The notes below the pieces were generated by a model, which saw only the letters and a list, made by a program, of their open reading frames with translations, had not been told where the DNA came from and ran no database searches. From Chloroflexota bacterium (GTDB lineage Bacteria > Chloroflexota > Anaerolineae > Anaerolineales > Villigracilaceae), in assembly GCA_016191955.1 (NCBI GenBank), contig JACPVC010000370.1, positions 1 to 48,758 on the forward strand: DNA of 48,758 nucleotides. Reading direction: 5' to 3'. The first letter of the stretch is position 1, and every line of letters begins with the position of its first letter. Shown here piece by piece: positions 7,818 to 17,803 of the stretch. The position numbers and the translations under genes are program-made.

Positions 7818-8669
7818 TTAAATAGATTTAAATCTCCCTTGTAAATTTTCTGGGAGGGAACCATATCCCTCTGTCACATCCCATGTTTCTACATGCGTAA
7901 CTGATGCTCCGGGGTTTAACTTGGTCAGTGGACCCAGGCTTTCCAATTCCACAAATTGTTCGTTGCAGTAAATTTCGGCGTTGCAGTTGTTGTCGGGGTG
8001 ATGAGCGAGGGGTTGAACATGGAATGTCTTGCGGAAGAGAATCCCATCGACATGGTATGCCAGCCAGCCGTGTGAGTTGAAGTACCCGAGCTTGAAGGGC
8101 GGCAAAGCGTCAGCGTGGAAAAGGATGTAGTCATCACTCAGTTTGAGGCGCGGGTCATTGAGGCGGGCGTAGGGCCAGAAGGTAAGGCTGCGGTTAGGTA
8201 AAAGCCCGGAGGGATCCACGTTGCCAACAGGTAAAGGCAGAATCGCCGTTCCTCCCAAACGAAGTTGAGTGATCGTCCACGGCGCAAGTTCGACGTGCCA
8301 CAAGCCGTCGTTTATGAGAGTGTGTGTAAGCGCAACAGACGGTTTATCTGCTGCCATCCGAATCTCGATGCGTTTGCGAATGCCCGTGCCGGGTTCGGTG
8401 TTTGTTTCGAGGATCACGCCGTCGGAGAGGTCTGTGATTTTTAGTTCGCCTGTGTCGGGCACGTAAGTGCGCGGCATGGCTTCGGGTGCATGCCACAAGC
8501 GATGCCCACCGCGAAAATAAAAATCACCATACGGTGTGGAAATCGGCGGCTCACCGCTAAGGTCTGCGAGCAGATTGCTCTTGCCTTTCGGAGTCAGCCC
8601 GGAGATGCGCAGCGAATCGGCGAGATATTCGAGTTCGAAAAAATCGTTTTTGAGGGTGCGTTTGTTCAT
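7818..8669 (-). CDS. Galactose-mutarotase-fold protein (aldose-1-epimerase-like, unassigned)
   Basis: The product is 283 aa from the ATG at 8667-8669; a TTG 15 bp upstream overlaps the preceding gene. Features of a sugar-binding beta-sandwich are PYGDFYFRGGHRLWHAPEAMP near residues 45-70, HTLINDG and WTITQLRLGG in the middle, and a C-terminal THVETWDV strand. Members of this fold bind free sugars; the conserved GGHRLWHAPE pattern resembles uncharacterised aldose-epimerase-like proteins. It closes the pentose block and follows the aldo/keto reductase almost without a gap, so a role in anomer interconversion of the imported sugar is plausible but not shown. Confidence 0.65.
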   Translation of the reverse strand: MNKRTLKNDFFELEYLADSLRISGLTPKGKSNLLADLSGEPPISTPYGDFYFRGGHRLWHAPEAMPRTYVPDTGELKITDLSDGVILETNTEPGTGIRKRIEIRMAADKPSVALTHTLINDGLWHVELAPWTITQLRLGGTAILPLPVGNVDPSGLLPNRSLTFWPYARLNDPRLKLSDDYILFHADALPPFKLGYFNSHGWLAYHVDGILFRKTFHVQPLAHHPDNNCNAEIYCNEQFVELESLGPLTKLNPGASVTHVETWDVTEGYGSLPENLQGRFKSI

Positions 8670-8677
8670 GGATGAGT

Positions 8678-9661
8678 TTACCAATAGTTGTGAACCAAAC
8701 TGCGGATGCGAGAGTTGTACACCGCGCGAATTTTCTCCATCGCTTCGTGACTCAGGGATGGCAGGTCCGCCGCTTTGACATTATCTTCGGCTTGAGTTGG
8801 ATTCTTCGCGCCGGGGATCGTACAGGTGACAGCGTCGTGCATTAAGATCCAACGTAAGGCGAATTGCGGCATCGTCCACCCGGCAGGGATGAGCGCGCGT
8901 AGTTCCTCCACGGCTTGCAAACCGGTTTCGTAATCCACGCCGGAGAAGGTCTCGCCGCGGTCAAAGGATTCGCCGTGACGGTTGAAGGAGCGGTGATCGT
9001 CTTTTTCAAAGTTGGACTTGGCGGTGAGCTTGCCGGTCAGCAATCCGCTGGCGAGCGGAACTCGTGCAAGGATGCCCACATTACGGCGCAGGGCTTCCGG
9101 GAAGAATAACTCCACCGGACGTCGGCGGAAGATGTTGAAAACGATTTGCACAGTTTGCACGTTGGGATATTCCATTGCCTTGAGCGCTTCTTCCACTTTT
9201 TCCACGCTGACGCCGTAATAACGCAGTTTACCTGCATGGACGAGATCATCCAACACACCGAAGGTTTCGGGCATATAAAAGACTTCGGTGGGCGGGCAGT
9301 GGAGCTGCAATAGGTCGATAGCTTCAGTATTCAAATTTTTCAAACTGCGCTCGACAAAGGCGGTGAGATTGGTGCGGTTGTATCCATTCGCTACATGCGG
9401 GTCGAGTCGACGTCCCGCCTTGGTTCCCACATAGATGGTTTCGCTGCGCTCTTTGCGAAGCTGCGCCACCAAGCGCTCCGAGCGCCCATCGCCATAGACA
9501 TCGGCTGTATCGATGAAATTCACGCCGAGATCAATCGAACGATGCAGGGCAGCCAGCGAATTTTTATCATCTACATTACCCCATGAGCCGCCGATTGCCC
9601 ATGCCCCAAAAGAAACTGTCGAAACCTTCCAGCCTGTACGTCCAAGTTCGCGATATTGCAT
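8678..9661 (-). CDS. Aldo/keto reductase
   Basis: The product is 327 aa, NAD(P)H-dependent and cytoplasmic, from the ATG at 9659-9661. That start is preferred over the one 12 bp upstream because GGAG lies 6 bp before it. The TIM-barrel family tetrad is visible as D51 and Y56 (FIDTADVYG), K81 (VGTKAG) and H121 (LLQLHCPP). The C-terminal cofactor region includes the IPGAKNP motif. It sits 28 bp after a second aldo/keto reductase in the arabinose block, so a pentose or lactaldehyde-type substrate is reasonable. The exact substrate is not readable. Confidence 0.9.
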   Translation of the reverse strand: MQYRELGRTGWKVSTVSFGAWAIGGSWGNVDDKNSLAALHRSIDLGVNFIDTADVYGDGRSERLVAQLRKERSETIYVGTKAGRRLDPHVANGYNRTNLTAFVERSLKNLNTEAIDLLQLHCPPTEVFYMPETFGVLDDLVHAGKLRYYGVSVEKVEEALKAMEYPNVQTVQIVFNIFRRRPVELFFPEALRRNVGILARVPLASGLLTGKLTAKSNFEKDDHRSFNRHGESFDRGETFSGVDYETGLQAVEELRALIPAGWTMPQFALRWILMHDAVTCTIPGAKNPTQAEDNVKAADLPSLSHEAMEKIRAVYNSRIRSLVHNYW

Positions 9662-9689
9662 GATGCACTCCATGTTGAAAAAGTGTTTT

Positions 9690-10664
9690 TTATCGGTTGT
9701 CGATCTTCAAGTCGAGCCAGTCCATCTCCTGCGGGGTCAGCCTGATATTTGCCGCCTCGATGTTTGCCGCAAACTTACCGGCGCTATGCGGACCCACCAC
9801 TGAAAACATATTCATAGGTTGATTTATTACATATGCCAGGGCAATATGCGCGGGGGTGACTCCCTTTTCGCTGGCGAGAATGGCTGCGCGGTCGAGGCGT
9901 TGAAAATTTGTTTCTTTTGCATACGTGCGCACCACGACTTCGTCCCACTCCCGTTCGCCAAAAGCATGAAGGTTGTCTCGTTGAAAACGCCCGGAAAAGA
10001 AGCCACTTGCCAGCGGCGACCATGCCAGCAAAGGCATTTGTGTTTTCTCATACCACTTTCGCGCTTCGACCCCGTTGACGCCGCTGATGCTGATGCAGAG
10101 CGGCCACGGCTCCGCATGTGACTCTGCCAGGCTGTACTGTGGGCTGCTGGCAACGAAGGATGCCAATCCGTTTGTCTGTGCGTATGCTGAAGCGGCTTCC
10201 ATTCGTTGATGCGACCAGTTCGAGGTTCCAAAGGCATGGATGCGACCTGCTTGCTGGTGTTCATTCAATACGTTGATGATGGGTTCAACGGACACATCCG
10301 GGTCATCGCGATGAAGCAGGTACAGGTCAATGTAATCTGTTTTGAGGCGTGCCAACGAATCGAACAGGTCCGAGGTGATGTCAAAAGGTGTCATCCTGCG
10401 ACGGTCTTCGGAGTGGGCTCCGCCTTTCGTGATGATGACCATTTTGTCACGGAGTCCACGAGCTTGGAGCCACTGTCCGATCACACGCTCGCTTTTGCCG
10501 CCGCCATAGACATGCGCTGTGTCGAGCGTGTTACCGCCAAGTTCATAGACCTGATCCAGCAGGGCAAAACTCTCCGCATCATTCAGATCGCTGCCGATCA
10601 TGGTCGTACCTTGAATGATGCGGGCAACTGGTTTATGGATGCCGGTGATTTCTTCGTAGATCAT
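9690..10664 (-). CDS. Aldo/keto reductase (second copy, divergent)
   Basis: The product is 324 aa from the ATG at 10662-10664, which follows AGAGG by 4 bp. Tetrad residues are D48 and Y53 (TLDTAHVYGGG), K80 (IITKGG) and H118 (YLLHRDDP). The C-terminus has VVGPHSAGKFAANIEA in the cofactor-binding place. It is only distantly similar to the downstream reductase, so this is not a recent duplication. A MITE-like element (10720-10893) now lies between this gene and araA upstream, and may weaken co-transcription. Substrate unknown. Confidence 0.9.
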   Translation of the reverse strand: MIYEEITGIHKPVARIIQGTTMIGSDLNDAESFALLDQVYELGGNTLDTAHVYGGGKSERVIGQWLQARGLRDKMVIITKGGAHSEDRRRMTPFDITSDLFDSLARLKTDYIDLYLLHRDDPDVSVEPIINVLNEHQQAGRIHAFGTSNWSHQRMEAASAYAQTNGLASFVASSPQYSLAESHAEPWPLCISISGVNGVEARKWYEKTQMPLLAWSPLASGFFSGRFQRDNLHAFGEREWDEVVVRTYAKETNFQRLDRAAILASEKGVTPAHIALAYVINQPMNMFSVVGPHSAGKFAANIEAANIRLTPQEMDWLDLKIDNR

Positions 10665-10719
10665 TTTGCCTCTCAACCAACTTTAATAGTGAGGATGCCA
10701 TTCAAAAGTATATGAATAA

Positions 10720-10893
10720 CTCACCTTACGCGATTTATAGTAGGGGCGACCTGTCCGGGTTTTTCAAGCTGCAAAACCTTAAAGGGAGGGTCGCCCTTGG
10801 ACAAGAAGGCTTTCAGGGAAAAGGGCGACCCTCCCTTTGCGCAACATAGTTTCCTGCTAATTTTGACGGGTCGCCCCTACTGCATAACATCAG
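10720..10893. mobile_element. MITE-like element, copy 2 (TTACGC termini)
   Basis: The left end is CTCACCTTACGC and the right end is the inverse of CTGATGTTATGC. Inside, two nested inverted repeats (GTAGGGGCGACC...GGTCGCCCCTAC and AAAGGGAGGGTCGCCC...GGGCGACCCTCCCTTT) would fold the whole element into one long hairpin. It is the reverse-orientation sister of the element at 25983-26155. The flanking 7 bp (TGAATAA and TCAATGA) match at only five positions, so the target duplication has decayed or the boundary is slightly off. Confidence 0.7.
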
Positions 10894-10911
10894 TCAATGA
10901 ATTACTGCCGC

Positions 10912-12417
10912 TTACAAACCTTTATTCAAGTGATAGTACAGGTCGTTCCAGCGTAATTTCTCGCGGAATTCCTGCACGCGGGTGTTTTCATCGATGACCA
11001 GAAATTCGATGCCTGCCATATCGGCAAAATCCTGCAAATGTTCGGCAGTGACCGAGTAACTGAAACTGGTGTGATGCGCTCCACCGGCGTAAATCCATGC
11101 CGCGCCTGCTACTTTGAGGTTCGGGCGCGGAATCCACAATGCGCGCGCAACGGGCAATTTGGGCAGTGGCGCATCGGTCGGGACCACATCCACGACGTTG
11201 GCGACCATGCGGAAGCGCCCGCCCATGTGGATGATCGAGGCTCCGATGGCAGGACCCGTTTGAGCGTCGAACACGAGGCGGACGGGGTCCGCTTTGCCGC
11301 CGATGCCGAGCGGATGAATTTCCAGCTTGGGCTTGCCCGTCGAAATGGTTTCACAAATTTCGAGCATGTGAGCGCCGAGTACTTTATCGCCCTGAGCATG
11401 CATGTGATAGGTGTAGTCTTCCATAAAACTGACGCCGCCCGACATGCCGTGGTTCATGACCTTCATGGCACGCACTAACGCGGATGTTTTCCAGTCACCT
11501 TCCGCGCCAAAGCCGTAGCCGTCGCGCATTAAACGCTGCACAGCCAGACCGGGCAACTGGTTTAGCCCATGTAGGTCTTCGAATGTGGTGGTGAAGGCTT
11601 TGAAGCTGCCCGCCGTCAGGAAGTTGCGCAAACCGATCTCGATGCGCGCGCCATCCCGCAGGGACGCATGCTTTGCGCCGCCAGGTTTGAGGTCACCGAC
11701 GACTTCATATTCATCGATGTAGGTCTTGACCAGTTTGTCCACGTCTGCATCACTGGCTTGGTTGACGTACTTGACCAAATCGCCCACGCCATAGCCATAC
11801 ACTGAATAACCGAGTTGAATTTGTGCTTCGACCTTATCCCCCTCCGTCACAGCCACGTCACGCATGTTGTCGCCGAAGCGGGCGATCTTCGCGCCTTGCC
11901 AATCTGTCCATGCGGATGCAGCGCGCGCCCACACGCCAAGTTCGGCTTGGGTGCTGTCGTCCTGCCAGTGACCGACGACCACCTTGCGTTCGATGCGCAA
12001 GCGGCTGCCGATGAAACCGAATTCACGGTCACCGTGCGCGGCTTGGTTGAGATTCATGAAATCCATGTCGATTTCACCCCACGGAATTTCGCGGTTGTAT
12101 TGCGTGTGCAAATGCGCGAACGGTTTCTTGAGCAGGGTCAAGCCCGCGATCCACATCTTGGCGGGGGAGAAGGTATGCATCCATGCGATCAGACCGATGC
12201 AGTTCCTGGATGAATTCGCCTCCAAACATAATTCGCGGATGGCATCTGGTGTAGTAAGCACGGGTTTGAAGACCATCTTCACCGGCATGTGCTTCGATGC
12301 TCCCAATGCTGCCGCGATCTCGCGCGAATGTTCAGCGACTTGCTCAAGAGTCTTGGGACCATACAAATGCTGGCTGCCGGTCACGAACCAAATTTCATAT
12401 CCTTTCAGATCGATCAT
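10912..12417 (-). CDS. araA: L-arabinose isomerase (copy 1)
   Basis: The 501-aa product converts L-arabinose to L-ribulose, Mn-dependent and cytoplasmic. The start [21 protein letters not shown] is diagnostic and is preceded by AAGGAG. The metal/catalytic region is visible as [15 protein letters not shown], then SFMEDYTYH, and the late histidine pair in GAHHTSFSY. Family length is about 500 aa. The gene follows araD and the FGGY kinase in one transcription unit. A second, closely similar copy lies at 44143-45648. Confidence 0.97.
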   Translation of the reverse strand: MIDLKGYEIWFVTGSQHLYGPKTLEQVAEHSREIAAALGASKHMPVKMVFKPVLTTPDAIRELCLEANSSRNCIGLIAWMHTFSPAKMWIAGLTLLKKPFAHLHTQYNREIPWGEIDMDFMNLNQAAHGDREFGFIGSRLRIERKVVVGHWQDDSTQAELGVWARAASAWTDWQGAKIARFGDNMRDVAVTEGDKVEAQIQLGYSVYGYGVGDLVKYVNQASDADVDKLVKTYIDEYEVVGDLKPGGAKHASLRDGARIEIGLRNFLTAGSFKAFTTTFEDLHGLNQLPGLAVQRLMRDGYGFGAEGDWKTSALVRAMKVMNHGMSGGVSFMEDYTYHMHAQGDKVLGAHMLEICETISTGKPKLEIHPLGIGGKADPVRLVFDAQTGPAIGASIIHMGGRFRMVANVVDVVPTDAPLPKLPVARALWIPRPNLKVAGAAWIYAGGAHHTSFSYSVTAEHLQDFADMAGIEFLVIDENTRVQEFREKLRWNDLYYHLNKGL

Positions 12418-12443
12418 GATTGCATCTCCTTATATATTTTCCA

Positions 12444-12534
12444 CGTCATTGCGAGGAGCGTTCGTTGCGACGAAGCAATCTCCAACATTGTCATGAGATT
12501 ACTTCTTCGGGCTGCCGCCCTCCTCGCAATGACG
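12444..12534. repeat. Dispersed palindromic repeat (CGTCATTGCGAGGAG family)
   Basis: The arms CGTCATTGCGAGGAG (12444-12458) and its inverse ending at 12534 bound a 91-bp unit that also contains CGACGAAGCAATCTC. This type of non-coding repeat is widespread in environmental bacterial genomes. Here it fills the whole gap between araD and araA and could attenuate or stabilise the transcript. Confidence 0.75.
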
Positions 12535-12539
12535 GATGA

Positions 12540-13232
12540 TTACTTTTGTCCGTAATAAGCGTTTGCGCCGTGTTTTCTCAAATAATGCTTATCCAACAAT
12601 TCCTGCTGCATGGGTTGAATGCCCGGATTGAGCATCATGGTATGCAGGTTCATGAACGCAACTTCTTCCATCACCACCGCGTTGTGGACGGCATCCATTG
12701 CGTCTTTACCCCAAGCAAATGGACCGTGACTGTAGACCAGCGCACCAGGAATCGCATCGGGATTTTTATCTTTGAAGGTTTCGATGATGACAAGCCCCGT
12801 CTCTTTCTCGTACTCGGCTTGAATCCCTTCAACAGTCATTTTTCTTGTGCAGGGAATCTCGCCATAGAAATAATCGCCTTGCGTAGTACCGAGCGCCGCA
12901 ATGCCACGACCTGCCTGCGCAAAACTCGTCGCCCAACGGCTGTGGGTGTGGACGATGCCGCCAATATTGGGAAAGGCTTTATACAGCTCAAGATGTGTGG
13001 GCGTATCGGAGGAAGGTTTGAGTTCGCCTTCCACGACCTTACTTGTTTCCAACTCCACTACCACCATGTCTTTGGATTTCATTGTCTCGTAAGCAACGCC
13101 AGAAGGTTTGATCACGATCAATCCCTTCTCGCGGTCAATACCGGAGACATTGCCCCAAGTAAATGTGACCAAGCCATGTTTGGGCAGGAGTAGATTTGCT
13201 TGAAATACTTGCTCCTTCAATTTCTTCAACAT
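12540..13232 (-). CDS. araD: L-ribulose-5-phosphate 4-epimerase
   Basis: The 230-aa product (E. coli AraD has 231) is a class II aldolase-fold enzyme that epimerises L-ribulose 5-phosphate to D-xylulose 5-phosphate. Visible marks are [12 protein letters not shown] near residue 24, KPSGV, the zinc-binding [12 protein letters not shown], and the later [19 protein letters not shown] with the third histidine ligand. A GGAGA site precedes the start. It sits between the FGGY kinase and araA, giving the full isomerase-kinase-epimerase path in one operon. Confidence 0.96.
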   Translation of the reverse strand: MLKKLKEQVFQANLLLPKHGLVTFTWGNVSGIDREKGLIVIKPSGVAYETMKSKDMVVVELETSKVVEGELKPSSDTPTHLELYKAFPNIGGIVHTHSRWATSFAQAGRGIAALGTTQGDYFYGEIPCTRKMTVEGIQAEYEKETGLVIIETFKDKNPDAIPGALVYSHGPFAWGKDAMDAVHNAVVMEEVAFMNLHTMMLNPGIQPMQQELLDKHYLRKHGANAYYGQK

Positions 13233-13246
13233 AATTTCTCCAATTC

Positions 13247-13293
13247 GTAGGTCGCGTTTGTAACGTGACAGTCACGCTAAAAGCGTGACCTAC
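13247..13293. repeat. Short inverted repeat between araD and the kinase
   Basis: GTAGGTC at 13247 pairs with GACCTAC ending at 13293. An inner GTCACGCT-AAAAGCGTGAC hairpin lies between them. The repeat overlaps the kinase stop codon and can form a stem-loop on the transcript in the kinase-araD gap. Confidence 0.55.
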
Positions 13294-14885
13294 TTTAACC
13301 CTTCCACAGCCGCCCGCTCGATGGTGAGACCATTTTTGTAGCGTGCCATGAATGCCGTGAAACCATTCACATCGTTTTTATCGGGCGAGATCGTGGAGCC
13401 TTTTTCTCCGGCAAACACCTTGCCAGAGAGATAGGCTTCCAAGGGTTCACTTGCTCCTTTGCGAAGCCTATAAGAGGCGAGCAAAGCAATGCCCCATGCG
13501 CCGCCTTCACCCGCTGTTTCCATCACAGAAACGGGGACGTTCATCGCCGCCGCCATCATTCTTTGCCCCACTTCCTTGGTCTTGAAAAACCCACCGTGAC
13601 CGAGCAACTGGTCGAGCTTTACTTTTTCCTGCTCGAACAGAATGTCCATGCCGATCTTCAACGCGCCGAGTGATGAAAATAAATGCACGCGCATGAAGTT
13701 CGCCAAATTGAAGTGGCTCTCCGGTGTGCGGACGAACAACGGACGTCCTTCTTCGAGGTGGGTGATATGTTCGCCGGAGACATAGTTGTACGCCAACAAC
13801 CCGCCGCCATCTGCATCACCGGTCAGCGCTTTTTGATACAGCGTTTCATACAGCTTGGATTCGCTCACGTCCATGCCGAGCACCTGTGTGAATTCCTGAA
13901 AAACATCCACCCACGCGTTCAAGTCGGATGTGCAGTTATTGCTGTGTACCATGGCAACCGGTTTGCCGGTGGGTGTGGTCACCATGTCAATTTCGGGATA
14001 AAGTTTTGACAGCGCCTTTTCGAGGACGATCATGGCAAAGACGGATGTGCCCGCTGAGACGTTCCCGGTTCGGACTGCGACGCTGTTGGTTGCCACCATG
14101 CCCGTGCCTGCATCTCCCTCAGGCGGACAGAGCGGAATGCCCGCTTGTAGTTGTCCGCTGGGGTCGAGCAGTTTTGCGCCCTCACCTGTGAGCGTTCCTG
14201 CGGCATCTCCGGCAAGGAGGACTCTCGGCAGGATGTCTTGTAATGTCCATGAAATCTTTTCTGCTTTGAGCAGTTCGTTGAATTGCCCAATCATTTGTTC
14301 GTCGAAACCATTCTCCTTGCTATCGATGGGGAACATACCCGAGGCTTCGCCCACGCCCAACACCTTTTGACCCGTCAACTTCCAATGGACATAGCCCGCC
14401 AATGTCGTCAGATGGCTGATGTCTTTGACATGCGGCTCTTTGTTCAAAATTGCCTGATACAAATGGGCAATGCTCCAACGTTGGGGGATGTTGAATTGAA
14501 ACAAGTTCGTAAGTTTTTCTGCTGCCTGCCCAGTGATGGTGTTGCGCCAGGTGCGGAAGGGGACAAGTTGTTTGCCATCCTTGTCGAATGCCATGTAGCC
14601 ATGCATCATGGCGCTGAAGCCGATCGCGCCGATGGTCTTGAGCGTCACGCCGTATTTTTCCGAAACGTCTTTGCTAAGATTGCGATAACTATCCTGCAAA
14701 CCATTCCAGACCGCTTCGAGGCTGTACGTCCAGACGCCGTTTTCGTATTGGTTCTCCCATTCATGGCTGCCAGAGGCGAGCGGCGCATGGTCTTCACCGA
14801 TCAGCACGGCTTTGATGCGGGTCGAACCGAGTTCGATACCAAGGGCGGTCTTGCCGCTTTCAATCGCTTTTTGGATGTCAGTCAT
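13290..14885 (-). CDS. FGGY-family carbohydrate kinase, probable L-ribulokinase
   Basis: The 531-aa product has two actin-like ATPase lobes. The N-terminal phosphate loop is [15 protein letters not shown] (residues 16-30). The sugar-site region includes [13 protein letters not shown] and FRTWRN, and the second lobe has AGTSVFAM and [14 protein letters not shown]. Its place between araD and a sugar epimerase-like gene, with araA downstream, makes ATP-dependent phosphorylation of L-ribulose the best call. It does not look like a close E. coli AraB and may belong to the distinct ribulokinase branch seen in Bacteroides-type clusters. D-xylulose is the alternative substrate. Confidence 0.85.
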   Translation of the reverse strand: MTDIQKAIESGKTALGIELGSTRIKAVLIGEDHAPLASGSHEWENQYENGVWTYSLEAVWNGLQDSYRNLSKDVSEKYGVTLKTIGAIGFSAMMHGYMAFDKDGKQLVPFRTWRNTITGQAAEKLTNLFQFNIPQRWSIAHLYQAILNKEPHVKDISHLTTLAGYVHWKLTGQKVLGVGEASGMFPIDSKENGFDEQMIGQFNELLKAEKISWTLQDILPRVLLAGDAAGTLTGEGAKLLDPSGQLQAGIPLCPPEGDAGTGMVATNSVAVRTGNVSAGTSVFAMIVLEKALSKLYPEIDMVTTPTGKPVAMVHSNNCTSDLNAWVDVFQEFTQVLGMDVSESKLYETLYQKALTGDADGGGLLAYNYVSGEHITHLEEGRPLFVRTPESHFNLANFMRVHLFSSLGALKIGMDILFEQEKVKLDQLLGHGGFFKTKEVGQRMMAAAMNVPVSVMETAGEGGAWGIALLASYRLRKGASEPLEAYLSGKVFAGEKGSTISPDKNDVNGFTAFMARYKNGLTIERAAVEGLK

Positions 14886-14935
14886 GTTTATCTCCTGTCA
14901 TTTTGAGCATTCGCGACATGAATGTCGCGGTACGG

Positions 14936-15922
14936 TTATCCCGGATACCAAATCTTGCGCGGGTCATCCTTTGCGCGTACGTAGTCAAACGCCGTGTCAA
15001 TCATCTTTTTCAAGTCATACTCAGGACGCCAGCCGAGTAAAAACTTCGCTTTCGTGTTATCCAGCCAGGTGGAGTGAAATTCGGTCTTGATCTCCACGGT
15101 GGGGAAGCCGCGAGTTGAATTCAAATACTTGCCCATCTCGCCGTAGTCCACGGGTTCGTCCATGCAGATGTTGAATAATTGCTGGCGCGCTTTAGGATGA
15201 TCAATGACTGCCAGGATCGCGCTGACCAAATCGTCAACGTGGACAAAGTTTCGTTTGACGGGAACAGCTTCCAGATTAAGCATGATCGGGATGGTCTGCG
15301 TCCGCACATATTCATCCGCAGTTTTCTCATCCACAAAATCACGCCAGCGCGGACCGCCGAAGACATCCTCACCGAACGAGAGTTGATATTTGAAATCATC
15401 TTTTTCCATAATCCACGGCGCGCGCAGGCAGCAGCCGTTGAAATCATATTGGATGTAGTACTGCTCGAGCATCACTTCTTCGAGAACTTTGGAAAGCGCG
15501 TAACAGCCTTGATACGCGGAATGTTTTTGAGTTTCAGTGACGGGGATCGGATGCGGATAAACGAAATGCCCCACGCCTGCATCGCCGCCGACCATGATGA
15601 ACTGCTTGAATGTGGAACTGGTGCGACAGGCTTCGAGCAGCCAGAACAAGCCTTTGACCGCCACATCCATAATTTGCTCTGGCGTTTCTTTGACGGTTGC
15701 CAGATGCAGAACATGCGTCACGCCGTCCATCGCTTTTTCGACAAGGTCGCGATGTTCGATGGAGCCGTGAATGTTTTGAATGCGTGGGTGGGGAGGAAGT
15801 TCGCGGTTATGGCACAAGGCGCGAACAGTGAATGAATTGAAACGTGAATCGTTCAATAGGCGATTAATGAAAGTTTGCCCCACCTTGCCCGTTGCGCCAG
15901 TGACGAGGATGATGTTAGACAT
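14936..15922 (-). CDS. NAD(P)-dependent epimerase/dehydratase (extended SDR)
   Basis: The 328-aa product starts at the ATG at 15920-15922, with AAAGGA in front. The Rossmann motif is VTGATGKVGQTFI (residues 7-19) and the active-site pair is Y-x3-K in CYALSKVLEE. HVDDLVSAILAV is also typical of the extended family. Substrate candidates are nucleotide sugars or free sugars and sugar acids; I cannot choose from sequence. It lies between the Gfo/Idh/MocA gene and the kinase, in line with a pentose oxidation or epimerisation side path. A long inverted repeat precedes it. Confidence 0.85.
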   Translation of the reverse strand: MSNIILVTGATGKVGQTFINRLLNDSRFNSFTVRALCHNRELPPHPRIQNIHGSIEHRDLVEKAMDGVTHVLHLATVKETPEQIMDVAVKGLFWLLEACRTSSTFKQFIMVGGDAGVGHFVYPHPIPVTETQKHSAYQGCYALSKVLEEVMLEQYYIQYDFNGCCLRAPWIMEKDDFKYQLSFGEDVFGGPRWRDFVDEKTADEYVRTQTIPIMLNLEAVPVKRNFVHVDDLVSAILAVIDHPKARQQLFNICMDEPVDYGEMGKYLNSTRGFPTVEIKTEFHSTWLDNTKAKFLLGWRPEYDLKKMIDTAFDYVRAKDDPRKIWYPG

Positions 15923-15934
15923 CGCGCATCCTTT

Positions 15935-16012
15935 TTTCACCACAGAGAGCACGGAGTTCACAGAGATTTTTAAAAGAATTTCTCCGTGCTCTCTGTGTGC
16001 TCAGTGGTGAAA
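15935..16012. repeat. Inverted repeat (CACAGAGAGCACGGAG family)
   Basis: TTTCACCACAGAGAGCACGG (15935-15954) is answered by CTCCGTGCTCTCTGTG (15982-15997) and GTGGTGAAA (16004-16012). The result is an imperfect stem that fills the gap between the epimerase and the Gfo/Idh/MocA gene. Such CACAGAG repeats are common intergenic elements in related genomes. Confidence 0.7.
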
Positions 16013-17179
16013 TTAACACTTTGTCCACTGCCCATTCGCATCACTGGATACAATGACGCTATCCACAAAGCGCACGCCCATCAAACCATCGAAGGAGTTG
16101 GGGAAGTATAGCGCGAGCAGGTCTGCTTGTTTGCCTGCGCGACGCGCGGCGATGGCTTCGGCGGCATCGGAATAAATATTTGCAAAGCCATCAGGGAAGC
16201 CTTCAGGATGACCCGCAACGAGTCGCGTACAGCGGGCGGATAAGGGCAATGTGCCGGGTCCGTTCGGGGTACGATTCTCAGAAGGTCCTTTCAGCGGTTT
16301 GAACGTCAACGCCTGCGGGAATTCCTGCATCCATTCGAGCGTGCCTTTGGTTCCGCTCACGCGAATGTGCAGGCAATTCTCCACACCTGCCGCGGCTTGC
16401 GTCACCCAGAAACTGCCGCGAGCGCCGTTATTGAATCGGAGCAGCGCCCCGCCAAAGTCATGAATGATGCGTTTGGGCACGATGGCTCCAATTTCGGCAG
16501 AGACTTCGTCCACTTCCAATCCGGTAATAAATCTTGTCAGGTTATGCGCGTGCGTGCCGATGTCGCCCATCACGCGCGAAGCTCCGCCGCGCACCGGGTC
16601 AAACTTCCAGTTATCGGGTGTGAATGTTTTTTCTTCGTCCGCCTTGCCACCCTGCACATACTCGACTTGCACGAGTCGAATCGTGCCGAGTTGCCCATCC
16701 ATCACCATCGCCTTCGCCTGTCGCACCATCGGGTAACCGGTATAGTTGTGCGTGAGACAAAACACCAAGCCCGTCTCTTGGATTTTCTTGTGCAGAGCTT
16801 CGGCTTCTTCAAGTGTGTTGGTCATGGGCTTATCGCAGATCACGTCGATGCCGCGTTCGAGCGCCCACATCGAATAATCAAAATGACTGTCGTTCGGAGT
16901 CATGATGGCAACCGTGTCGATGCCGTCTTTTCTGGATGCTTCGCCGTCGAGTAATTCTTTGACGTTGGCATAGATACGGTCTGACTCGATGCCAAGCTCT
17001 TCCGCATCTTTCTTCGATTTGGCTTGGTCCGACGAAAAGATGCCTGTTACTATCTGATAACGGTCATCGCGCCGTGCCGACTGCCTGTGCATCGCGCCGA
17101 TGAATGACCCCGTCCCACCGCCGATGACGGCGAGGCGCAGTCTGCGACCCAACATATCTATCACTGGATTCAATGACAT
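16013..17179 (-). CDS. Gfo/Idh/MocA-family oxidoreductase
   Basis: The 388-aa product is NAD(P)-dependent. The N-terminal Rossmann fold starts at RLAVIGGGTGSFIGAMH (residues 15-31). TPNDSHFDYSMWAL and the family's CDKPMTNTLEEA motif (catalytic Lys-Pro) follow, then a C-terminal beta-sheet substrate domain with DIGTHAHNL. The start is 1 bp after the stop of the UPF0303 gene, with GGAGA inside that gene's last codons, so the two are translationally coupled. Substrates of the family are sugars and inositols; a pentose or pentonate is suggested by context only. Confidence 0.9.
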   Translation of the reverse strand: MSLNPVIDMLGRRLRLAVIGGGTGSFIGAMHRQSARRDDRYQIVTGIFSSDQAKSKKDAEELGIESDRIYANVKELLDGEASRKDGIDTVAIMTPNDSHFDYSMWALERGIDVICDKPMTNTLEEAEALHKKIQETGLVFCLTHNYTGYPMVRQAKAMVMDGQLGTIRLVQVEYVQGGKADEEKTFTPDNWKFDPVRGGASRVMGDIGTHAHNLTRFITGLEVDEVSAEIGAIVPKRIIHDFGGALLRFNNGARGSFWVTQAAAGVENCLHIRVSGTKGTLEWMQEFPQALTFKPLKGPSENRTPNGPGTLPLSARCTRLVAGHPEGFPDGFANIYSDAAEAIAARRAGKQADLLALYFPNSFDGLMGVRFVDSVIVSSDANGQWTKC

Positions 17180-17180
17180 C

Positions 17181-17648
17181 TTATTTCTCCTTGGCGAGAA
17201 ACTCGCGAATGGATTGCACGACGAAGCGGTGGTCTTCCTCCTGCGGAAGCCCCGAGACCGTGACGGTACCGATCATGCCTGTCTCTTTGATGATGATGGG
17301 AAAACAGCCGCCGTGCGCCGCATATTCACTTTCAGAGATCAGATAACTTTCTTCGATGCGTTTGCCTTTGTGCTTAAGCATTTGCCCCATGTAAAACGAG
17401 CTATGCCCGAAGCGATTCACCAACCGCACTTTGCGTTTGACCCATTCATCGTTATCCAACGAGGTGCCCGGCATACTGTAATGAAAGAGTTGATGTTCGC
17501 CGCGCCGAATGTCGATGGTGACGGGGAGATTCTCGCGCATGGCATGTTCCACCATCTGAGTTCCGAGCTGCCAGGCAGTGGTCTCATTGAAGCGGGTGAA
17601 CTGAAGTTCCTGTTCTTCCTCGAGTAAATTCTTCAGGATTTCTTCCAT
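17181..17648 (-). CDS. UPF0303 family protein (heme-degrading/GlcG-like fold)
   Basis: The 155-aa product starts at MEEILKNLLEEEQEL, with AAGGA 7 bp upstream. Family marks are FNETTAWQLG near residue 25, the VTIDIRRGEHQLFHY segment, a KRKVRLVNRFGHSS helix, EYAAHGGCFPI and the closing VTVSGLPQEEDH. Proteins of this DUF336-like fold are often found in sugar and glycol utilisation operons but their chemistry is not settled. It is the first gene after the transporter and is coupled to the oxidoreductase that follows. An in-frame upstream extension lacks a ribosome site. Confidence 0.85.
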   Translation of the reverse strand: MEEILKNLLEEEQELQFTRFNETTAWQLGTQMVEHAMRENLPVTIDIRRGEHQLFHYSMPGTSLDNDEWVKRKVRLVNRFGHSSFYMGQMLKHKGKRIEESYLISESEYAAHGGCFPIIIKETGMIGTVTVSGLPQEEDHRFVVQSIREFLAKEK

Positions 17649-17803
17649 AGTCTGATCCTTTACCGGGTTCTTTTGCCCGAATTTTGCAAACAAAACCAAA
17701 ACGATAACTTAATTCGCTTTATATCGACCTGATATTGGGTAGTTTGGAAATCTAAAAGTCTGTTGGTTCGTTTCGCCGGATACCAAGCTGTAATGATCGC
17801 CGA

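Noticed and set aside
12444..12534. CRISPR-like or regulatory array between araD and araA
   Set aside because: It is a single palindrome of the CGTCATTGCGAGGAG dispersed type, not a series of repeats and spacers.
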